The notes under the pieces are model-generated. The model saw only the letters and a program-made list of their open reading frames with translations. It had not been told where the DNA came from and ran no database searches. From Pseudomaricurvus sp965656525 (lineage in GTDB: Bacteria > Pseudomonadota > Gammaproteobacteria > Pseudomonadales > Cellvibrionaceae): DNA of 64,000 nt. The stretch spans positions 1 to 64,000 of the forward strand of contig CBFHKY010000016.1 of NCBI GenBank assembly GCA_965656525.1. Reading direction: 5' to 3'. Position numbers and translations under genes: made by a program. Below, piece by piece: positions 43,896 through 54,147 of this stretch (the stretch's first letter is position 1; every line of letters begins with the position of its first letter).

Positions 43896-45125
43896 TTATG
43901 GGGCGGTTTGTTCGATCAAAGCGTGCAGTGCTTGGATACGATTTTTTTGTATCGCATCGCCTAACGCCTTACCTTTAAACCCTTGTTTGATAAGTGATTG
44001 AACTTCTACCGCCGCACAGCGTGCCTGTGCATCCAGTAGATATTGTCCCTGAGGATAGGGTGTTTGTTCAAACCCTGTTCGGCCTCTGGCGTCGGCTGTG
44101 CAGGCCAGAACAAACCGTTGTAACTTTTCAGGTCGTCGAAAGGCATCTAATCGCTGCAGCAGATTAAACAATGTGCTGGCTTTCAGCTCGAAAGCTCTGT
44201 GGCAGTTGGTGTGATCTTGAGCGACGGCCAAGCTTAGCTCTCGGTGCTGTTTTGGGACAGCCATACGCTCACAAAATTGCTTTATTAGCGGCAGGCTGCG
44301 TGCCTCATGGGCGATGTGTCGTGGCCATTCCTCGCGCGCGGTGGTGCCTTTGCCCAAATCGTGTATCAAGGCCGCCAGTAACACGGCGGTATCGTTGGTT
44401 AAAGCACGCGCGGCTTGCAGTGACAACAATGCATGAACACCGCAGTCTATTTCGGGGTGATGAGCCGGAGGTTGTGGTACACCGAACAGCTGATCTAATT
44501 CAGGCATGATCACCGCGAGAGCGTGGCACTCTCGTAACGTGCGAATAAAGACATGAGGTGAACGCTCTTGTAAGGCTTTTTCACACTCCTTCCAAACACG
44601 TTCTGCTACCAAATGAGAGGCTTCGCCACTCGCAACGATGCTTTTCATAAGCTCGGTGGTTTCGTTGGCCACCCGAAATCCTAAGTGGTGGTAGCGTGCG
44701 GCAAAGCGCGCAACACGTAAAATGCGCACAGGATCTTCCACAAAGGCCTCACCCACATGCCGTAAGACCTTATGTTGAAGATCTTCTTGGCCACCATAGG
44801 GGTCAATCAAGTTACCGTCGCTGTCCATAGACATGGCATTGATGGTGAGATCGCGACGAGCAAGATCTTGCTCTAAGGTGATGTTGGGCGCGGTATGGAA
44901 AGTGAAACCAGAATAGCCTGGTCCGGATTTACGCTCTGTGCGCGCTAGGGCGTATTCTTCAGCCGTGTCTGGGTGTAAAAAAACAGGAAAGTCTTTACCA
45001 ACGGGCCGAAAACCTTTGTCGAGCATGTCGTTGGGGGTGGCACCAACCACTACCCAATCTCGCTCATGATAGGGATAACCCAATAATTGATCGCGAACCG
45101 CGCCACCCACAAGATATGTTTTCAT
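43896..45125 (-). CDS. cca: Multifunctional CCA-adding tRNA nucleotidyltransferase with HD domain
   Basis: The 409-residue class II enzyme MKTYLVGGAVRDQLLGYPYHERDWVVVG has LARRDLTINAMSMD, EDPVRILRVARFAARY and the C-terminal HD phosphohydrolase domain (LLAALIHDLGKGTT). It builds or repairs the CCA end of tRNAs; the HD part has 2',3'-cyclic phosphodiesterase/phosphatase activities in E. coli. The ATG at 45125 matches the family; nine upstream codons are open. The 262 bases between it and spoVR hold no gene. Confidence 0.97.
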   Translation of the reverse strand: MKTYLVGGAVRDQLLGYPYHERDWVVVGATPNDMLDKGFRPVGKDFPVFLHPDTAEEYALARTERKSGPGYSGFTFHTAPNITLEQDLARRDLTINAMSMDSDGNLIDPYGGQEDLQHKVLRHVGEAFVEDPVRILRVARFAARYHHLGFRVANETTELMKSIVASGEASHLVAERVWKECEKALQERSPHVFIRTLRECHALAVIMPELDQLFGVPQPPAHHPEIDCGVHALLSLQAARALTNDTAVLLAALIHDLGKGTTAREEWPRHIAHEARSLPLIKQFCERMAVPKQHRELSLAVAQDHTNCHRAFELKASTLFNLLQRLDAFRRPEKLQRFVLACTADARGRTGFEQTPYPQGQYLLDAQARCAAVEVQSLIKQGFKGKALGDAIQKNRIQALHALIEQTAP

Positions 45126-45387
45126 GGGGTGAGTATACAGGTCTCGGACCATAAGCGTGACCCGAAAATACCCGTTTATCGCTGCGCGACTTAAAACGCC
45201 TTAGCCTTCAGAGTGCGTGCTGCTGTTTTTTAAAATTCTTAAATAGCAGTAGTGTGATCTCTGTCTGCTTCAACTAATGATAAGCGTAGGCCTCACCTTA
45301 GCTTATCTGGAAGCATAATTTCGGCTTTTGTATGCCAGGAATATACATACCTTTTCCCTGACAAGCAGCCAATTAAAGATTCGCCCC

Positions 45388-47019
45388 TTAATGAGAAGAA
45401 AACGGCATCAATAGTGGGTTTTCCTGAGATGTCTCTTTTTTGGGTGGGCAGTGGTGAGTAGCCGTGATGCGATTGTCTTGCATGGAGTGTAAGTGAACAT
45501 CGAAGCCCCACAGGCGATGAACGTGCTTGAGAACTTCCGCGGTTGACTCCCCGAGAGGCTGTCGATTGTGTTGAATATGTTGCAACGTTAAAGAGCGGTC
45601 GCCTCGAATGTCCACGCGCTGTACTTGAATGTTTGGCTCTCGGTTACCTAGATTATACTGGCCTGCTAATGCTTCACGAACACGTTGATAGCCGCGTTCA
45701 TCATGAATGGCGTTCACTTCAATGTTATCTTTTCTGTCGTCGTCCGTAATACAAAAAAGTTGTAAGTCTCGCATAACCTTGGGCGATAAATACTGTAGGA
45801 TAAAACTTTCATCTTTAAAGTTTTGCATGGCAAAGTGCAAAGTATCTACCCAATCACTGCCAGCAATATCGGGAAACCATTGCTTGTCTTCTTCAGTGGG
45901 GGTTTCACATATGCGACGAATATCACTCATCATATGAAACCCTAAGGTATAAGGGTTGATACCATTGAAGTACGGGCTGTCGTAAGGCGGTTGATAAATA
46001 ACACTAGAATGTGATTGTAAAAACTCCAGCATAAAACCTTCTGTCACAAGACCGCGATCAAACATCGTGTTGAGCAGTGTATAGTGCCAAAATGTAGCCC
46101 AGCCTTCGTTCATGACTTGTGTTTGTCGCTGCGGATAAAAATATTGCGCAATTTTACGGACAATACGAACCACTTCTCGTTGCCAGGGTTCAAGAAGTGG
46201 TGCATTTTTCTCGATAAAATATAAAAGGTTTTCTTGAGGTTCTTCTGGAAAACAAGCGCTCTGATCGTGGTGGTTGTCGTGGTCTTGTCTGGGAATTGTT
46301 CGCCAGAGATCATTGACCTGTTTCTGTAAATACGCTTCACGTTCTTCTTGCCGATGTTGCTCTTCAGCGGCGGAAATCGGGTAAGGACGCTTATAGCGAT
46401 CAACACCGTAGTTCATGAGTGCATGGCACGAATCCAACACGGCTTCAACTTCATCAATGCCATAGCGAGATTCACACCGAGCAATGTAATTCTTCGCAAA
46501 CAATAAATAATCAATGATAGAGTCAGCATCGGTCCAAGCTTGGAACAAGTAATTGCCTTTAAAAAACGAGTTGTGACCATAGCAGGCGTGAGCGATTACG
46601 AGCGCCTGCATGGCCATGGTGTTCTCTTCCATGAGGTAGGCAATACAGGGATTGGAGTTGATGACAATTTCGTAAGCCAGCCCCATTTGACCACGTTTGT
46701 AAGATTGTTCCGTGCTTAAAAACTGTTTGCCGTAAGACCAGTGATGGTAACCCAGAGGCATTCCCACAGACGCATAAGCATCCATCATTTGCTCTGAACT
46801 GATGACCTCAATTTGATTGGGGTAAGTCTCTAAACGATACTCTTTAGCAATTTCACCAATTGCCTTATCGTATTCTTGTATAAGGTCAAAAGACCACTCT
46901 GATGTTTCTGATATGGGTTGTCTTCGAGGTTTACTGTTGTCGTTAAGATCTGAGTGCGAGTATTGAGACGCTTCAATATGGTTGTCTGGCTTTTTAGGTT
47001 CTTTCATACGACGACTCAC
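45388..47019 (-). CDS. SpoVR family protein (YcgB)
   Basis: The 543-residue protein has the SpoVR core: QMMDAYASVGMPLGYHHWSYGKQF, GQMGLAYEIVINSNPCIAYLMEENTMAMQ, HACYGHNSFFKGNYLF and VMNEGWATFWHY. A charged N-terminal tail covers about 40 residues. The biochemical role is unknown; in Bacillus SpoVR affects spore cortex, and in gammaproteobacteria it belongs to a stress/stationary-phase operon. Its GTG start overlaps the yeaH stop (GTGA); an in-frame ATG lies four codons in, at 47007. Confidence 0.95.
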   Translation of the reverse strand: MSRRMKEPKKPDNHIEASQYSHSDLNDNSKPRRQPISETSEWSFDLIQEYDKAIGEIAKEYRLETYPNQIEVISSEQMMDAYASVGMPLGYHHWSYGKQFLSTEQSYKRGQMGLAYEIVINSNPCIAYLMEENTMAMQALVIAHACYGHNSFFKGNYLFQAWTDADSIIDYLLFAKNYIARCESRYGIDEVEAVLDSCHALMNYGVDRYKRPYPISAAEEQHRQEEREAYLQKQVNDLWRTIPRQDHDNHHDQSACFPEEPQENLLYFIEKNAPLLEPWQREVVRIVRKIAQYFYPQRQTQVMNEGWATFWHYTLLNTMFDRGLVTEGFMLEFLQSHSSVIYQPPYDSPYFNGINPYTLGFHMMSDIRRICETPTEEDKQWFPDIAGSDWVDTLHFAMQNFKDESFILQYLSPKVMRDLQLFCITDDDRKDNIEVNAIHDERGYQRVREALAGQYNLGNREPNIQVQRVDIRGDRSLTLQHIQHNRQPLGESTAEVLKHVHRLWGFDVHLHSMQDNRITATHHCPPKKETSQENPLLMPFSSH

Positions 47020-48296
47020 TGTGACATTTTTTTCTGAAAGAGTTCTCGGAAAACAGGGTATATATCACCGGTATCCACAATTTGTTGCATGGCAAATACA
47101 TCGCTGTGGCTGGTCTGCACCTCTGCATACTCCTCCCAAAGGGCTTGGTGTTCCCGTGGCGTGATTTCAATATAAGAGTAATACTGAAGTTTTGGCAGCA
47201 GGTCGTTAATCAGTAAATCAGAGCAAACAGATGAATCATCGTTCCAGTTGTCACCATCAGAGGCTTGGGCACCATAAATGTTCCATTCAGAAACGGGGTA
47301 GCGTTCTTCCAAAATGTCCTTCATAAGTTTTAGTGCGCTGGACACAATCGTTCCGCCCGTTTCCCGAGAGTAAAAAAACTCCTCTTCATCGACTTCTTTT
47401 GCGCACGTGTGATGGCGAATGAACACTACTTCCGTGCGCTCATAATTTCTTTGCAAAAAAAGATAAAGCAGAATGAAAAAGCGCTTAGCGATATCTTTAG
47501 TAGCTTGCGTCATGGACCCAGACACATCCATGATACAAAACATAACGGCCTTTGATCGAGGCTGAGGATCCTTGACGTGTAAATTGTATTTTAAGTCGAA
47601 GTCATCCAGCCAAGGAACACGTTTAATTTTGGCTCGAAGAGTAGAAATCGTTTCTTGCAGGGTTTCAATTTTTTTAGAGTTTCTCAGTGCTGGGTCAAGG
47701 TTTTCTTCTTGGTTGAGTTCTTCTTCTAGGACTTTTAATTTTTTTCGCTTTCCCGAGGTTAACGCTATGCGTCTGGCATTGGCAGACCGAAGAGAGCGAA
47801 CAATGTTGATCTTGCCTGGACTGCCTTCATTGGCAATACCTGCCCGACGCATTCTAAATTCTTCACTGCCAGCCAGCTGGCGTTTTACAAGGTTTGGTAG
47901 TTCAAGATCCTCAAACATGAAGTCTAAAAATTCATCCTGTGTGATCTGAAAGACAAAGTCGTCCATTCCTTCACCTTGATCGCTAGCACCTTCCCCTGAT
48001 CCTCCACCGCCTCCGCCAGAAGGTGGTCGTGAGATTTGATCGCCTTGAACAAATTCCTTGTTTCCTGGTAACACTCGGTTGTTGGCGCCACCTTGACCGT
48101 GGTGGAAAATGGGCTCGCCTAAATCTTTACTGGGAATACTGATTTGTTCGCCTCTATCTATCTCTTTTATAGAGCGACTATTTACGGATTCAGACACCGC
48201 CTTTTTGATGTGCTTTCGGTAACGACGTAAAAAACGCTGCCGATTGACAGTGCTTTTGTTTTTTGTATTGAGGCGTCGATCAATGATATAGCTCAT
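47016..48296 (-). CDS. yeaH: YeaH/DUF444 family protein with VWA-like domain
   Basis: The 426-residue protein MSYIIDRRLNTKNKSTVNRQRFLRRYRKHIKKAV has a Gly-rich linker (SGGGGGGSGEG, about residue 95) and a C-terminal von Willebrand A-like fold with the metal-site motif MDVSGSMTQATKD. It is encoded between prkA and spoVR. Its molecular role is not established, but it is consistently co-expressed with the PrkA kinase. GAGGG precedes the ATG. Confidence 0.95.
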   Translation of the reverse strand: MSYIIDRRLNTKNKSTVNRQRFLRRYRKHIKKAVSESVNSRSIKEIDRGEQISIPSKDLGEPIFHHGQGGANNRVLPGNKEFVQGDQISRPPSGGGGGGSGEGASDQGEGMDDFVFQITQDEFLDFMFEDLELPNLVKRQLAGSEEFRMRRAGIANEGSPGKINIVRSLRSANARRIALTSGKRKKLKVLEEELNQEENLDPALRNSKKIETLQETISTLRAKIKRVPWLDDFDLKYNLHVKDPQPRSKAVMFCIMDVSGSMTQATKDIAKRFFILLYLFLQRNYERTEVVFIRHHTCAKEVDEEEFFYSRETGGTIVSSALKLMKDILEERYPVSEWNIYGAQASDGDNWNDDSSVCSDLLINDLLPKLQYYSYIEITPREHQALWEEYAEVQTSHSDVFAMQQIVDTGDIYPVFRELFQKKMSQ

Positions 48297-48395
48297 AGCG
48301 CCCTCTGAGTCTGGAGGAGGATTGCCCCGAGCACGGCTCGGGGCAGAATAACCAGTACCGCCGATAAACGTATACTGGTATTTTTTAGCTTCAGT

Positions 48396-50318
48396 TTATT
48401 GGGATTTACGGACGCGTAAATACCACTCTGAAAGCAAGCGCACCTGTTTTTCGGTATAACCTCTTTCTACCATTCGGTCGACAAAGTCTTCATGTTTTCT
48501 TTGGTCGCTGTCCGATGCCTTGGCGTTGAAAGAGATAACAGGCAGTAAGTCTTCTGTGTTAGAAAACATTTTTTTCTCGATCACAGTGCGCAGTTTTTCG
48601 TAACTGTTCCAAACTGGGTTGTTGCCATTGTTGTTGGCGCGCGCGCGCAGAACAAAATTAACAATTTCGTTGCGGAAGTCTTTTGGGTTGCTGATTCCAG
48701 CGGGTTTTTCAATTTTTTCCAGCTCTTCATTCAGTGAGCTTCGGTTTAATATCTCGCCGGTTTCTGGATCGCGAAACTCTTGATCTTGAATCCAGAAGTC
48801 GGCATATGTGACATACCGATCAAAAATGTTTTGTCCATATTCCGCGTAAGATTCCAGGTACGCCGTTTGAATTTCTTTGCCAATAAATTCAACATAACGT
48901 GGTGCTAAAAACTCTTTGATAAATGAAAGGTAGCGCTCTTGCAGTTCAGGCTGGAATTGCTCTTGCTCGATTTTTTGCTCCAGAACATACAATAGATGAA
49001 CAGGGTTGGCGGCAATTTCAGTAGGATCAAAGTTAAAAACTTTAGACAGAATCTTAAAGGCGAATCGGGTAGATAGACCAGCCATGCCTTCGTCGACACC
49101 CGCGTTGTCATGATATTCCTGTATGGATTTCGCTTTTGGGTCTGTGTCTTTGAGATTTTCGCCATCATAGACGCGCATCTTTGAATAGATGTTGGAGTTC
49201 TCTGGTTCTTTCATTCGGGAAAGAATCGAAAACTGCGCCAGCATTTTTAAGGTGTCGGGAGCACAGGGAGCGCTCGACAAGGAGCTGTTTTCTAATAATT
49301 TTTGGTATATGTGGACTTCTTCTGACACGCGCAGGCAATAGGGGACTTTCACAATGTAAACACGGTCAATAAAGGCTTCATTGTTTTTGTTATTCTTAAA
49401 CGTTTGCCACTCTGATTCATTAGAGTGCGCGAGAATAATGCCCTCGAAAGGAATCGCGCCAAGCCCTTCAGTGCTGTTGTAATTGCCTTCTTGAGTGGCC
49501 GTTAACAACGGGTGTAGCACCTTGATAGGGGCTTTGAACATTTCCACAAACTCCATGATGCCCTGATTCGAGCGGCATAAGCCGCCAGAATAACTGTAAG
49601 CGTCGGGGTCATTTTGCGGGAAATCTTCCAGTTTTCGAATGTCCACTTTGCCTACCAAAGAGGAAATATCTTGGTTGTTTTCGTCACCGGGCTCGGTTTT
49701 TGATATGGCTACTTGGTCTAGGATTGATGGGTACACCTTTACGACCCGGAATTGGCTGATATCCCCTTTGTACTCGTGCAAGCGTTTGACAGCCCAGGGC
49801 GACATGATGGTTTTGCTGTAGCGTCGAGGAATACCATAGTCTTCTTCAAGGATTTGACCGTCTTCATTGACATCAAACAGCGCCAAAGGCGATTCAAAAA
49901 CAGGTGAACCTTTAATGCAATAGATTGGCTCTTTTTCCATCAAGGCTTTCAGTTTTTCGGCAAGCGAAGATTTACCCCCGCCAACGGGGCCGAGCAAATA
50001 CAGAATTTGTTTCTTTTCTTCTAGCCCTTGGGCCGCATGTTTAAAAAAGGAAACGATTTGTTCTATGCATTCTTCCATGCCATAGAAGTCTTCAAAGGCT
50101 TTGTAGCGTTTAATGATTTTGTTTGAAAAGATACGGCTGAGGCGAGGGTCTTTAGAGGTATCGACAACTTCAGATTCGCCGATGGCCATCAGCATACGTT
50201 CAGCTGCAGTGGCATAAACAATAGGGTTTTGTTTACAAAGATCCAGATACTCTTGGATACTAAACTCTTCCTCTTGGGTTGCAGTGTAGCGGTCACGATA
50301 GTGGCTAAAAATACTCAT
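48396..50318 (-). CDS. prkA: PrkA family serine protein kinase (YeaG)
   Basis: The 640-residue protein has an AAA+-like N-terminal module with Walker A LGPVGGGKSSLAEKL (near residue 110) and IILAHSNESEWQTFKNNKNNEAF. The C-terminal kinase-like PrkA domain ends with VRLLSEWYLRVRKSQ. E. coli YeaG is a kinase linked to nitrogen starvation and stationary phase. It is the first gene of prkA-yeaH-spoVR. AGGAGA lies 7 nt before the ATG. Confidence 0.97.
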   Translation of the reverse strand: MSIFSHYRDRYTATQEEEFSIQEYLDLCKQNPIVYATAAERMLMAIGESEVVDTSKDPRLSRIFSNKIIKRYKAFEDFYGMEECIEQIVSFFKHAAQGLEEKKQILYLLGPVGGGKSSLAEKLKALMEKEPIYCIKGSPVFESPLALFDVNEDGQILEEDYGIPRRYSKTIMSPWAVKRLHEYKGDISQFRVVKVYPSILDQVAISKTEPGDENNQDISSLVGKVDIRKLEDFPQNDPDAYSYSGGLCRSNQGIMEFVEMFKAPIKVLHPLLTATQEGNYNSTEGLGAIPFEGIILAHSNESEWQTFKNNKNNEAFIDRVYIVKVPYCLRVSEEVHIYQKLLENSSLSSAPCAPDTLKMLAQFSILSRMKEPENSNIYSKMRVYDGENLKDTDPKAKSIQEYHDNAGVDEGMAGLSTRFAFKILSKVFNFDPTEIAANPVHLLYVLEQKIEQEQFQPELQERYLSFIKEFLAPRYVEFIGKEIQTAYLESYAEYGQNIFDRYVTYADFWIQDQEFRDPETGEILNRSSLNEELEKIEKPAGISNPKDFRNEIVNFVLRARANNNGNNPVWNSYEKLRTVIEKKMFSNTEDLLPVISFNAKASDSDQRKHEDFVDRMVERGYTEKQVRLLSEWYLRVRKSQ

Positions 50319-50665
50319 GGCTCATCTCCTGGGTAGGGTTGCCCTTTGAGCTTACGACCGTGAAAACGCATCAGGCGTTTCGCCGAGCTCAGGTCAACTA
50401 CGTGTCACGTTGTGCTGGTCAATTAGAAATTTGGCCCCCTTGTGCCGGGTAGTAAAGTAGTGCCTTACCTTAAAGGCACCGGTAGATACACTAAGCATAG
50501 TTGTTAAAATAAAGCTTGGCGTTATGCATGAACAATTCGATGCTCCAAGAATAGAGAAAGCTGTCACTTCGGGTTAAAGTACGCATCACTGGTAATCTCG
50601 GTTTGTTGTTTGAGATAACGGCCGTCAAAAAAACATCACCATTCATACTCTTCTATGGACATAAT
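50319..50665. promoter_or_regulatory. Divergent prkA/galE intergenic region
   Basis: The 347 bases contain no gene. A hairpin GTGCCTT-ACCTT-AAGGCAC lies near 50460-50480, on the prkA side, with no U run. Both operon promoters must lie here; no clear sigma-S or sigma-54 element is identified by eye. Confidence 0.4.
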
Positions 50666-51700
50666 ATGACTAAGCAAAATGCGGGCCTAATATTGGTAAC
50701 CGGCGGAGCGGGATACATTGGAAGTCACACTTGTGTGGAGTTAATACAAGCAGGTTTTGAGCCTCTTATTGTTGATAATTTTTGCAACAGTAAGCCCCAG
50801 GCGCTTAAACGTTTAGAAGAGATCACAGGGCGAGCGATTCCGTTTATAAAGGCCGATATCGGTGATAAAGACGCGATGAGAGCAATTTTTAGCGATCACA
50901 ATATTTCTGCTGTGCTGCACTTTGCGGGGCTTAAGGCGGTGGGTGAGTCTTGTGAAATGCCTTTGGCGTACTATCAAAATAACGTCAGCGGTACGGTTTC
51001 TTTGTGTGAAGTGATGGCTGAATTTGATGTGTTTGATTTGATTTTTAGCTCGTCGGCCACGGTTTATGGTGATCCGGTGAGTGTACCTATCGACGAGAGC
51101 TTCTTAACATCGGCCACTAACCCTTATGGACGCAGCAAATTAATTGTAGAGGAAATACTTCAAGACGTTTGTCTGGCGGCCAATTCACCGTGGCGGGTTA
51201 GTTTGCTGCGCTATTTTAACCCAATTGGTGCTCACGAAAGTGGCAAAATCGGTGAAGACCCACAGGGTATCCCGAATAATTTATTGCCTTATGTGGCTCA
51301 AGTGGCAGTGGGCAAGCTTGAGAAGCTGAATGTGTTTGGTAACGATTACCCGACGGCCGACGGTACGGGTGTCAGAGATTATATTCATGTGGTGGATCTG
51401 GCAAAAGGTCACGTGAAAGCCCTAGAGTTTTTGCGCCAGTCTGGTGCAGGTTGCTACACCCACAACTTGGGCACCGGTACAGGGTACAGTGTGCTGGAGG
51501 TGGTAAAGGCTTTTGAAACGGCCAGTGATCAATCAATTCCTTACTCAGTCCAAGCGCGACGTACGGGGGATATAGCAGAGTGTTATGCCAACCCGGAAAA
51601 AGCTTCCCGCGAGCTAGGTTGGGTGGCTCAATTCGATTTATCTCGTATGATGATAGATGCTTGGCGTTGGCAATCCGGTAACCCCAACGGTTACGAGTAG
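50666..51700 (+). CDS. galE: UDP-glucose 4-epimerase
   Basis: The 344-residue extended SDR has ILVTGGAGYIGSHTCVELIQAG (NAD site), FSSSATVYGDP with the catalytic Ser, YGRSK with Tyr/Lys, LRYFNPIGAHESGKIGEDP, and DGTGVRDYIHVVDLAKGH. It interconverts UDP-glucose and UDP-galactose for surface sugars. The ATG at 50666 starts the conserved region; the open frame extends 21 codons upstream. It is convergent with the next gene. Confidence 0.97.
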   Translation: MTKQNAGLILVTGGAGYIGSHTCVELIQAGFEPLIVDNFCNSKPQALKRLEEITGRAIPFIKADIGDKDAMRAIFSDHNISAVLHFAGLKAVGESCEMPLAYYQNNVSGTVSLCEVMAEFDVFDLIFSSSATVYGDPVSVPIDESFLTSATNPYGRSKLIVEEILQDVCLAANSPWRVSLLRYFNPIGAHESGKIGEDPQGIPNNLLPYVAQVAVGKLEKLNVFGNDYPTADGTGVRDYIHVVDLAKGHVKALEFLRQSGAGCYTHNLGTGTGYSVLEVVKAFETASDQSIPYSVQARRTGDIAECYANPEKASRELGWVAQFDLSRMMIDAWRWQSGNPNGYE

Positions 51701-51747
51701 AATTTGAATCCACTGGCGCCAGAATTCTGCCCAGTTTGAGTGATTAG

Positions 51748-52473
51748 CTACGTCTCAGGCTGGCAGGATTTTCGCCATTGTATGGGGCGGTGAGCGTTCA
51801 ATGCTTTGGCGAGCCGTAACGCCAAGTTCTGGTGCCGTTGGCTAAGATAGACGTACGATTGTTGTTCGCTTAAGTCCGTTGTTACTTGCGCCAGAGCGGT
51901 ATGGAATTGTTTCTCAACCTGTGTTTTGGTCTCTTTGGGCAGAACAAAAAAGTCTAGGCGGCCGGCTTCCAGCATTTTGATGGCGCTATCAAGGCGCTCA
52001 GTTTCGTGGAAGCGGCTGTCTGGCCAGAGCTTTAGAATGTCTTCGTGAACTGGAGCTAAGTGGGGAAAAATACCAATATTAAGTGTTTGGTGATTAATGG
52101 TTCCGTTTGCAGAGTCGAGCCGATAACCTGCATAGCACGCCGATATAAACGCGGCCGGTACTTTCACGAGGCCGTGTTGAGTCGTGGATAAGGTGGCGGA
52201 GCCGAGTACAGCATCAATATTGCCGTCTTGCAGTTCTCTGAAAGCCCGCCGTCTAGGCAGTTCAATCGCCTCAAAACCATAGCCAATGTCTTTGAGCGAT
52301 TGCTTCAGCCAGATCGTATAGACGCTTGAACCATCAGCGGGTTTTAACGTCGCGTAGGTGCTGAAAGTCATGACTGGCATTTCATCAGCACGTACGGGTG
52401 TTGTTACTAAAGTTATGATGAACAACATGAAAACAGCGGCAGCAAAAACGAGCTGTCTGACGGAGGCTGGCAT
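51748..52473 (-). CDS. Periplasmic solute-binding-like protein (SBP_bac_3 type)
   Basis: The 241-residue protein has a signal peptide MPASVRQLVFAAAVFMLFIITLVTTPVRA. The mature part reads TFSTYATLKPADGSSVYTIWLKQSLKDIGYGFEAIELPRRRAFRELQDGNIDAVLGSATL, the layout of short amino-acid-type binding proteins often found without a transporter. The start at 52473 has GGTGG upstream and begins a clean signal peptide; ATG 52518 would add 15 polar residues. No permease genes are adjacent, so the ligand and role are unknown. Confidence 0.75.
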   Translation of the reverse strand: MPASVRQLVFAAAVFMLFIITLVTTPVRADEMPVMTFSTYATLKPADGSSVYTIWLKQSLKDIGYGFEAIELPRRRAFRELQDGNIDAVLGSATLSTTQHGLVKVPAAFISACYAGYRLDSANGTINHQTLNIGIFPHLAPVHEDILKLWPDSRFHETERLDSAIKMLEAGRLDFFVLPKETKTQVEKQFHTALAQVTTDLSEQQSYVYLSQRHQNLALRLAKALNAHRPIQWRKSCQPET

Positions 52474-52724
52474 CCCATTCCACCTTTTGTCGTTTATATC
52501 ATTATAATTATAAGGCATAGCGCCCAGTCAATGATAGCTTTCTGCTGATGACATTTTGTGTTGCCGATGGATCTGCGTGCTATGCAATAGGGCGCCTTAA
52601 AAAAGCGACGGCATGACTTTATATAGGAAAAGTGAGCGACTAAGCGCTGTTTCATGCTGGCATCATGGCTCTTGCGCTTAGGATTGCATACAATACAGCG
52701 CCTTTACTATCAGTTGCGAGCGTT

Positions 52725-54062
52725 ATGACGTCTGAAATACTCCCCACTAAACAAAAAGTTGGTTTTGTTTCCCTCGGGTGCCCAAAAGCACTGGTGGATT
52801 CTGAACGCATTCTGACCAAGCTCAAGCTTGATGGTTACGATGTGGTATCGGATTACGATAATGCCGATGTTGTTGTGGTCAACACCTGTGGATTTATCGA
52901 CAGTGCGAAGCGGGAGTCTATGGATGCGATCGAAGAGGCCATGCGTGAAAACGGTAAGGTCATCGTTACTGGCTGTATGGGCAAGGGGACAGACGCTGAT
53001 GCGATCAAGCAAGCTAATCCGGGGGTTTTGAGCGTTAGCGGCCCTGCGGATTACGACACGGTGATGAATGCTGTACATGAGTTCATGCCTCCTGCAGCAC
53101 AAAATCCTCATCGTCATGAGCTGGTACCCCCCGAGGGGGTTAAGCTAACACCCGGTCATTATGCGTATTTAAAGATATCAGAAGGCTGCAATCACCGTTG
53201 CACATTCTGCATTATTCCAGACATGCGAGGCGATTTAGTAAGCCGTCCACTGCACGATGTGCTAGTAGAGGCGCGACAGCTGGTAGAGAGCGGTGTACAA
53301 GAACTACTGGTGATCTCTCAAGACACCAGCGCCTATGGTGTTGATACGAAATTTAAGTTGGATCTGAACGAAGGTCGTGAAACTCGTATGCAAGACTTGG
53401 CTGTTGCCCTTGGCGAGCTAGGTGTTTGGGTGCGCATGCATTACGTTTATCCTTATCCCCATGTGGATAAAGTGATCCCTCTGATGGCCGAAGGTAAAAT
53501 CCTGCCTTATCTGGATATTCCTTTTCAGCACGCCAGCCCCAGAATTCTAAAGTTGATGAAACGTCCAGCTCACGCTGAAAAAGTGCTTGGCCGTATTAAA
53601 AAATGGCGCGAAATCTGTCCAGAGCTGACCATTAGATCCACCTTTATCGTGGGTTTTCCGGGCGAAACGGAAGAAGATTTCCAGATCTTATTGGATTTTT
53701 TGGAAGAGGCTCAGTTGGATCGTGTGGGCTGTTTTAAATACTCCCCTGTGGAAGGTGCGCGAGCTAACGATTTGCCTGACCCTATCCCCGAAGCTGTTCA
53801 GCAAGAACGTTGGGAGCGATTTATGGCCACCCAGCAGCGTATCAGTTCTGCGCGATTGCAGCGCAAAATTGGTCAGGTGGTAGAAGTGCTGATTGATGAA
53901 GTGGACGAAGAAGGCGCTATTGGTCGCACATGGGCCGATGCTCCAGAAATCGATGGCATGGTTTATCTGAATGAAGAGTTCGATGTTCAGGTAGGCAACC
54001 GTGTAGCGGTAACCATCGAGCACGCGGATGAATATGATCTGTGGGGTTCAGTCGTTCGCTAG
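52725..54062 (+). CDS. rimO: Ribosomal protein S12 methylthiotransferase RimO
   Basis: The 445-residue radical-SAM enzyme has an N-terminal UPF0004 domain (VGFVSLGCPKALVDSERI, NTCGFIDSAK, TGCMG) and the radical-SAM cluster motif GCNHRCTFCIIP. A C-terminal TRAM domain (about 375-445) completes the protein. It methylthiolates Asp88 of ribosomal protein S12. The ATG at 52725 suits the family; a frame from 52665 is open. It is followed by tatD. Confidence 0.97.
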   Translation: MTSEILPTKQKVGFVSLGCPKALVDSERILTKLKLDGYDVVSDYDNADVVVVNTCGFIDSAKRESMDAIEEAMRENGKVIVTGCMGKGTDADAIKQANPGVLSVSGPADYDTVMNAVHEFMPPAAQNPHRHELVPPEGVKLTPGHYAYLKISEGCNHRCTFCIIPDMRGDLVSRPLHDVLVEARQLVESGVQELLVISQDTSAYGVDTKFKLDLNEGRETRMQDLAVALGELGVWVRMHYVYPYPHVDKVIPLMAEGKILPYLDIPFQHASPRILKLMKRPAHAEKVLGRIKKWREICPELTIRSTFIVGFPGETEEDFQILLDFLEEAQLDRVGCFKYSPVEGARANDLPDPIPEAVQQERWERFMATQQRISSARLQRKIGQVVEVLIDEVDEEGAIGRTWADAPEIDGMVYLNEEFDVQVGNRVAVTIEHADEYDLWGSVVR

Positions 54063-54147
54063 GGGGCTTCCCGCCTGTGGTACATTGCTGATGTGTGTCA
54101 TGTTCATCGCAGCCTTGGCGTGGTGAGCGCAAAAATGGAGGTTCGAT

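Noticed and set aside
45293..45511. Minus-strand 72-codon frame at the end of spoVR
   Set aside because: It overlaps the spoVR C-terminus in another frame and has no independent support.
51708..51720. CTGGCGCCAG palindrome between galE and the binding-protein gene as a terminator
   Set aside because: It is a ten-base restriction-site-like palindrome with no loop or U run, so there is no real evidence of function.
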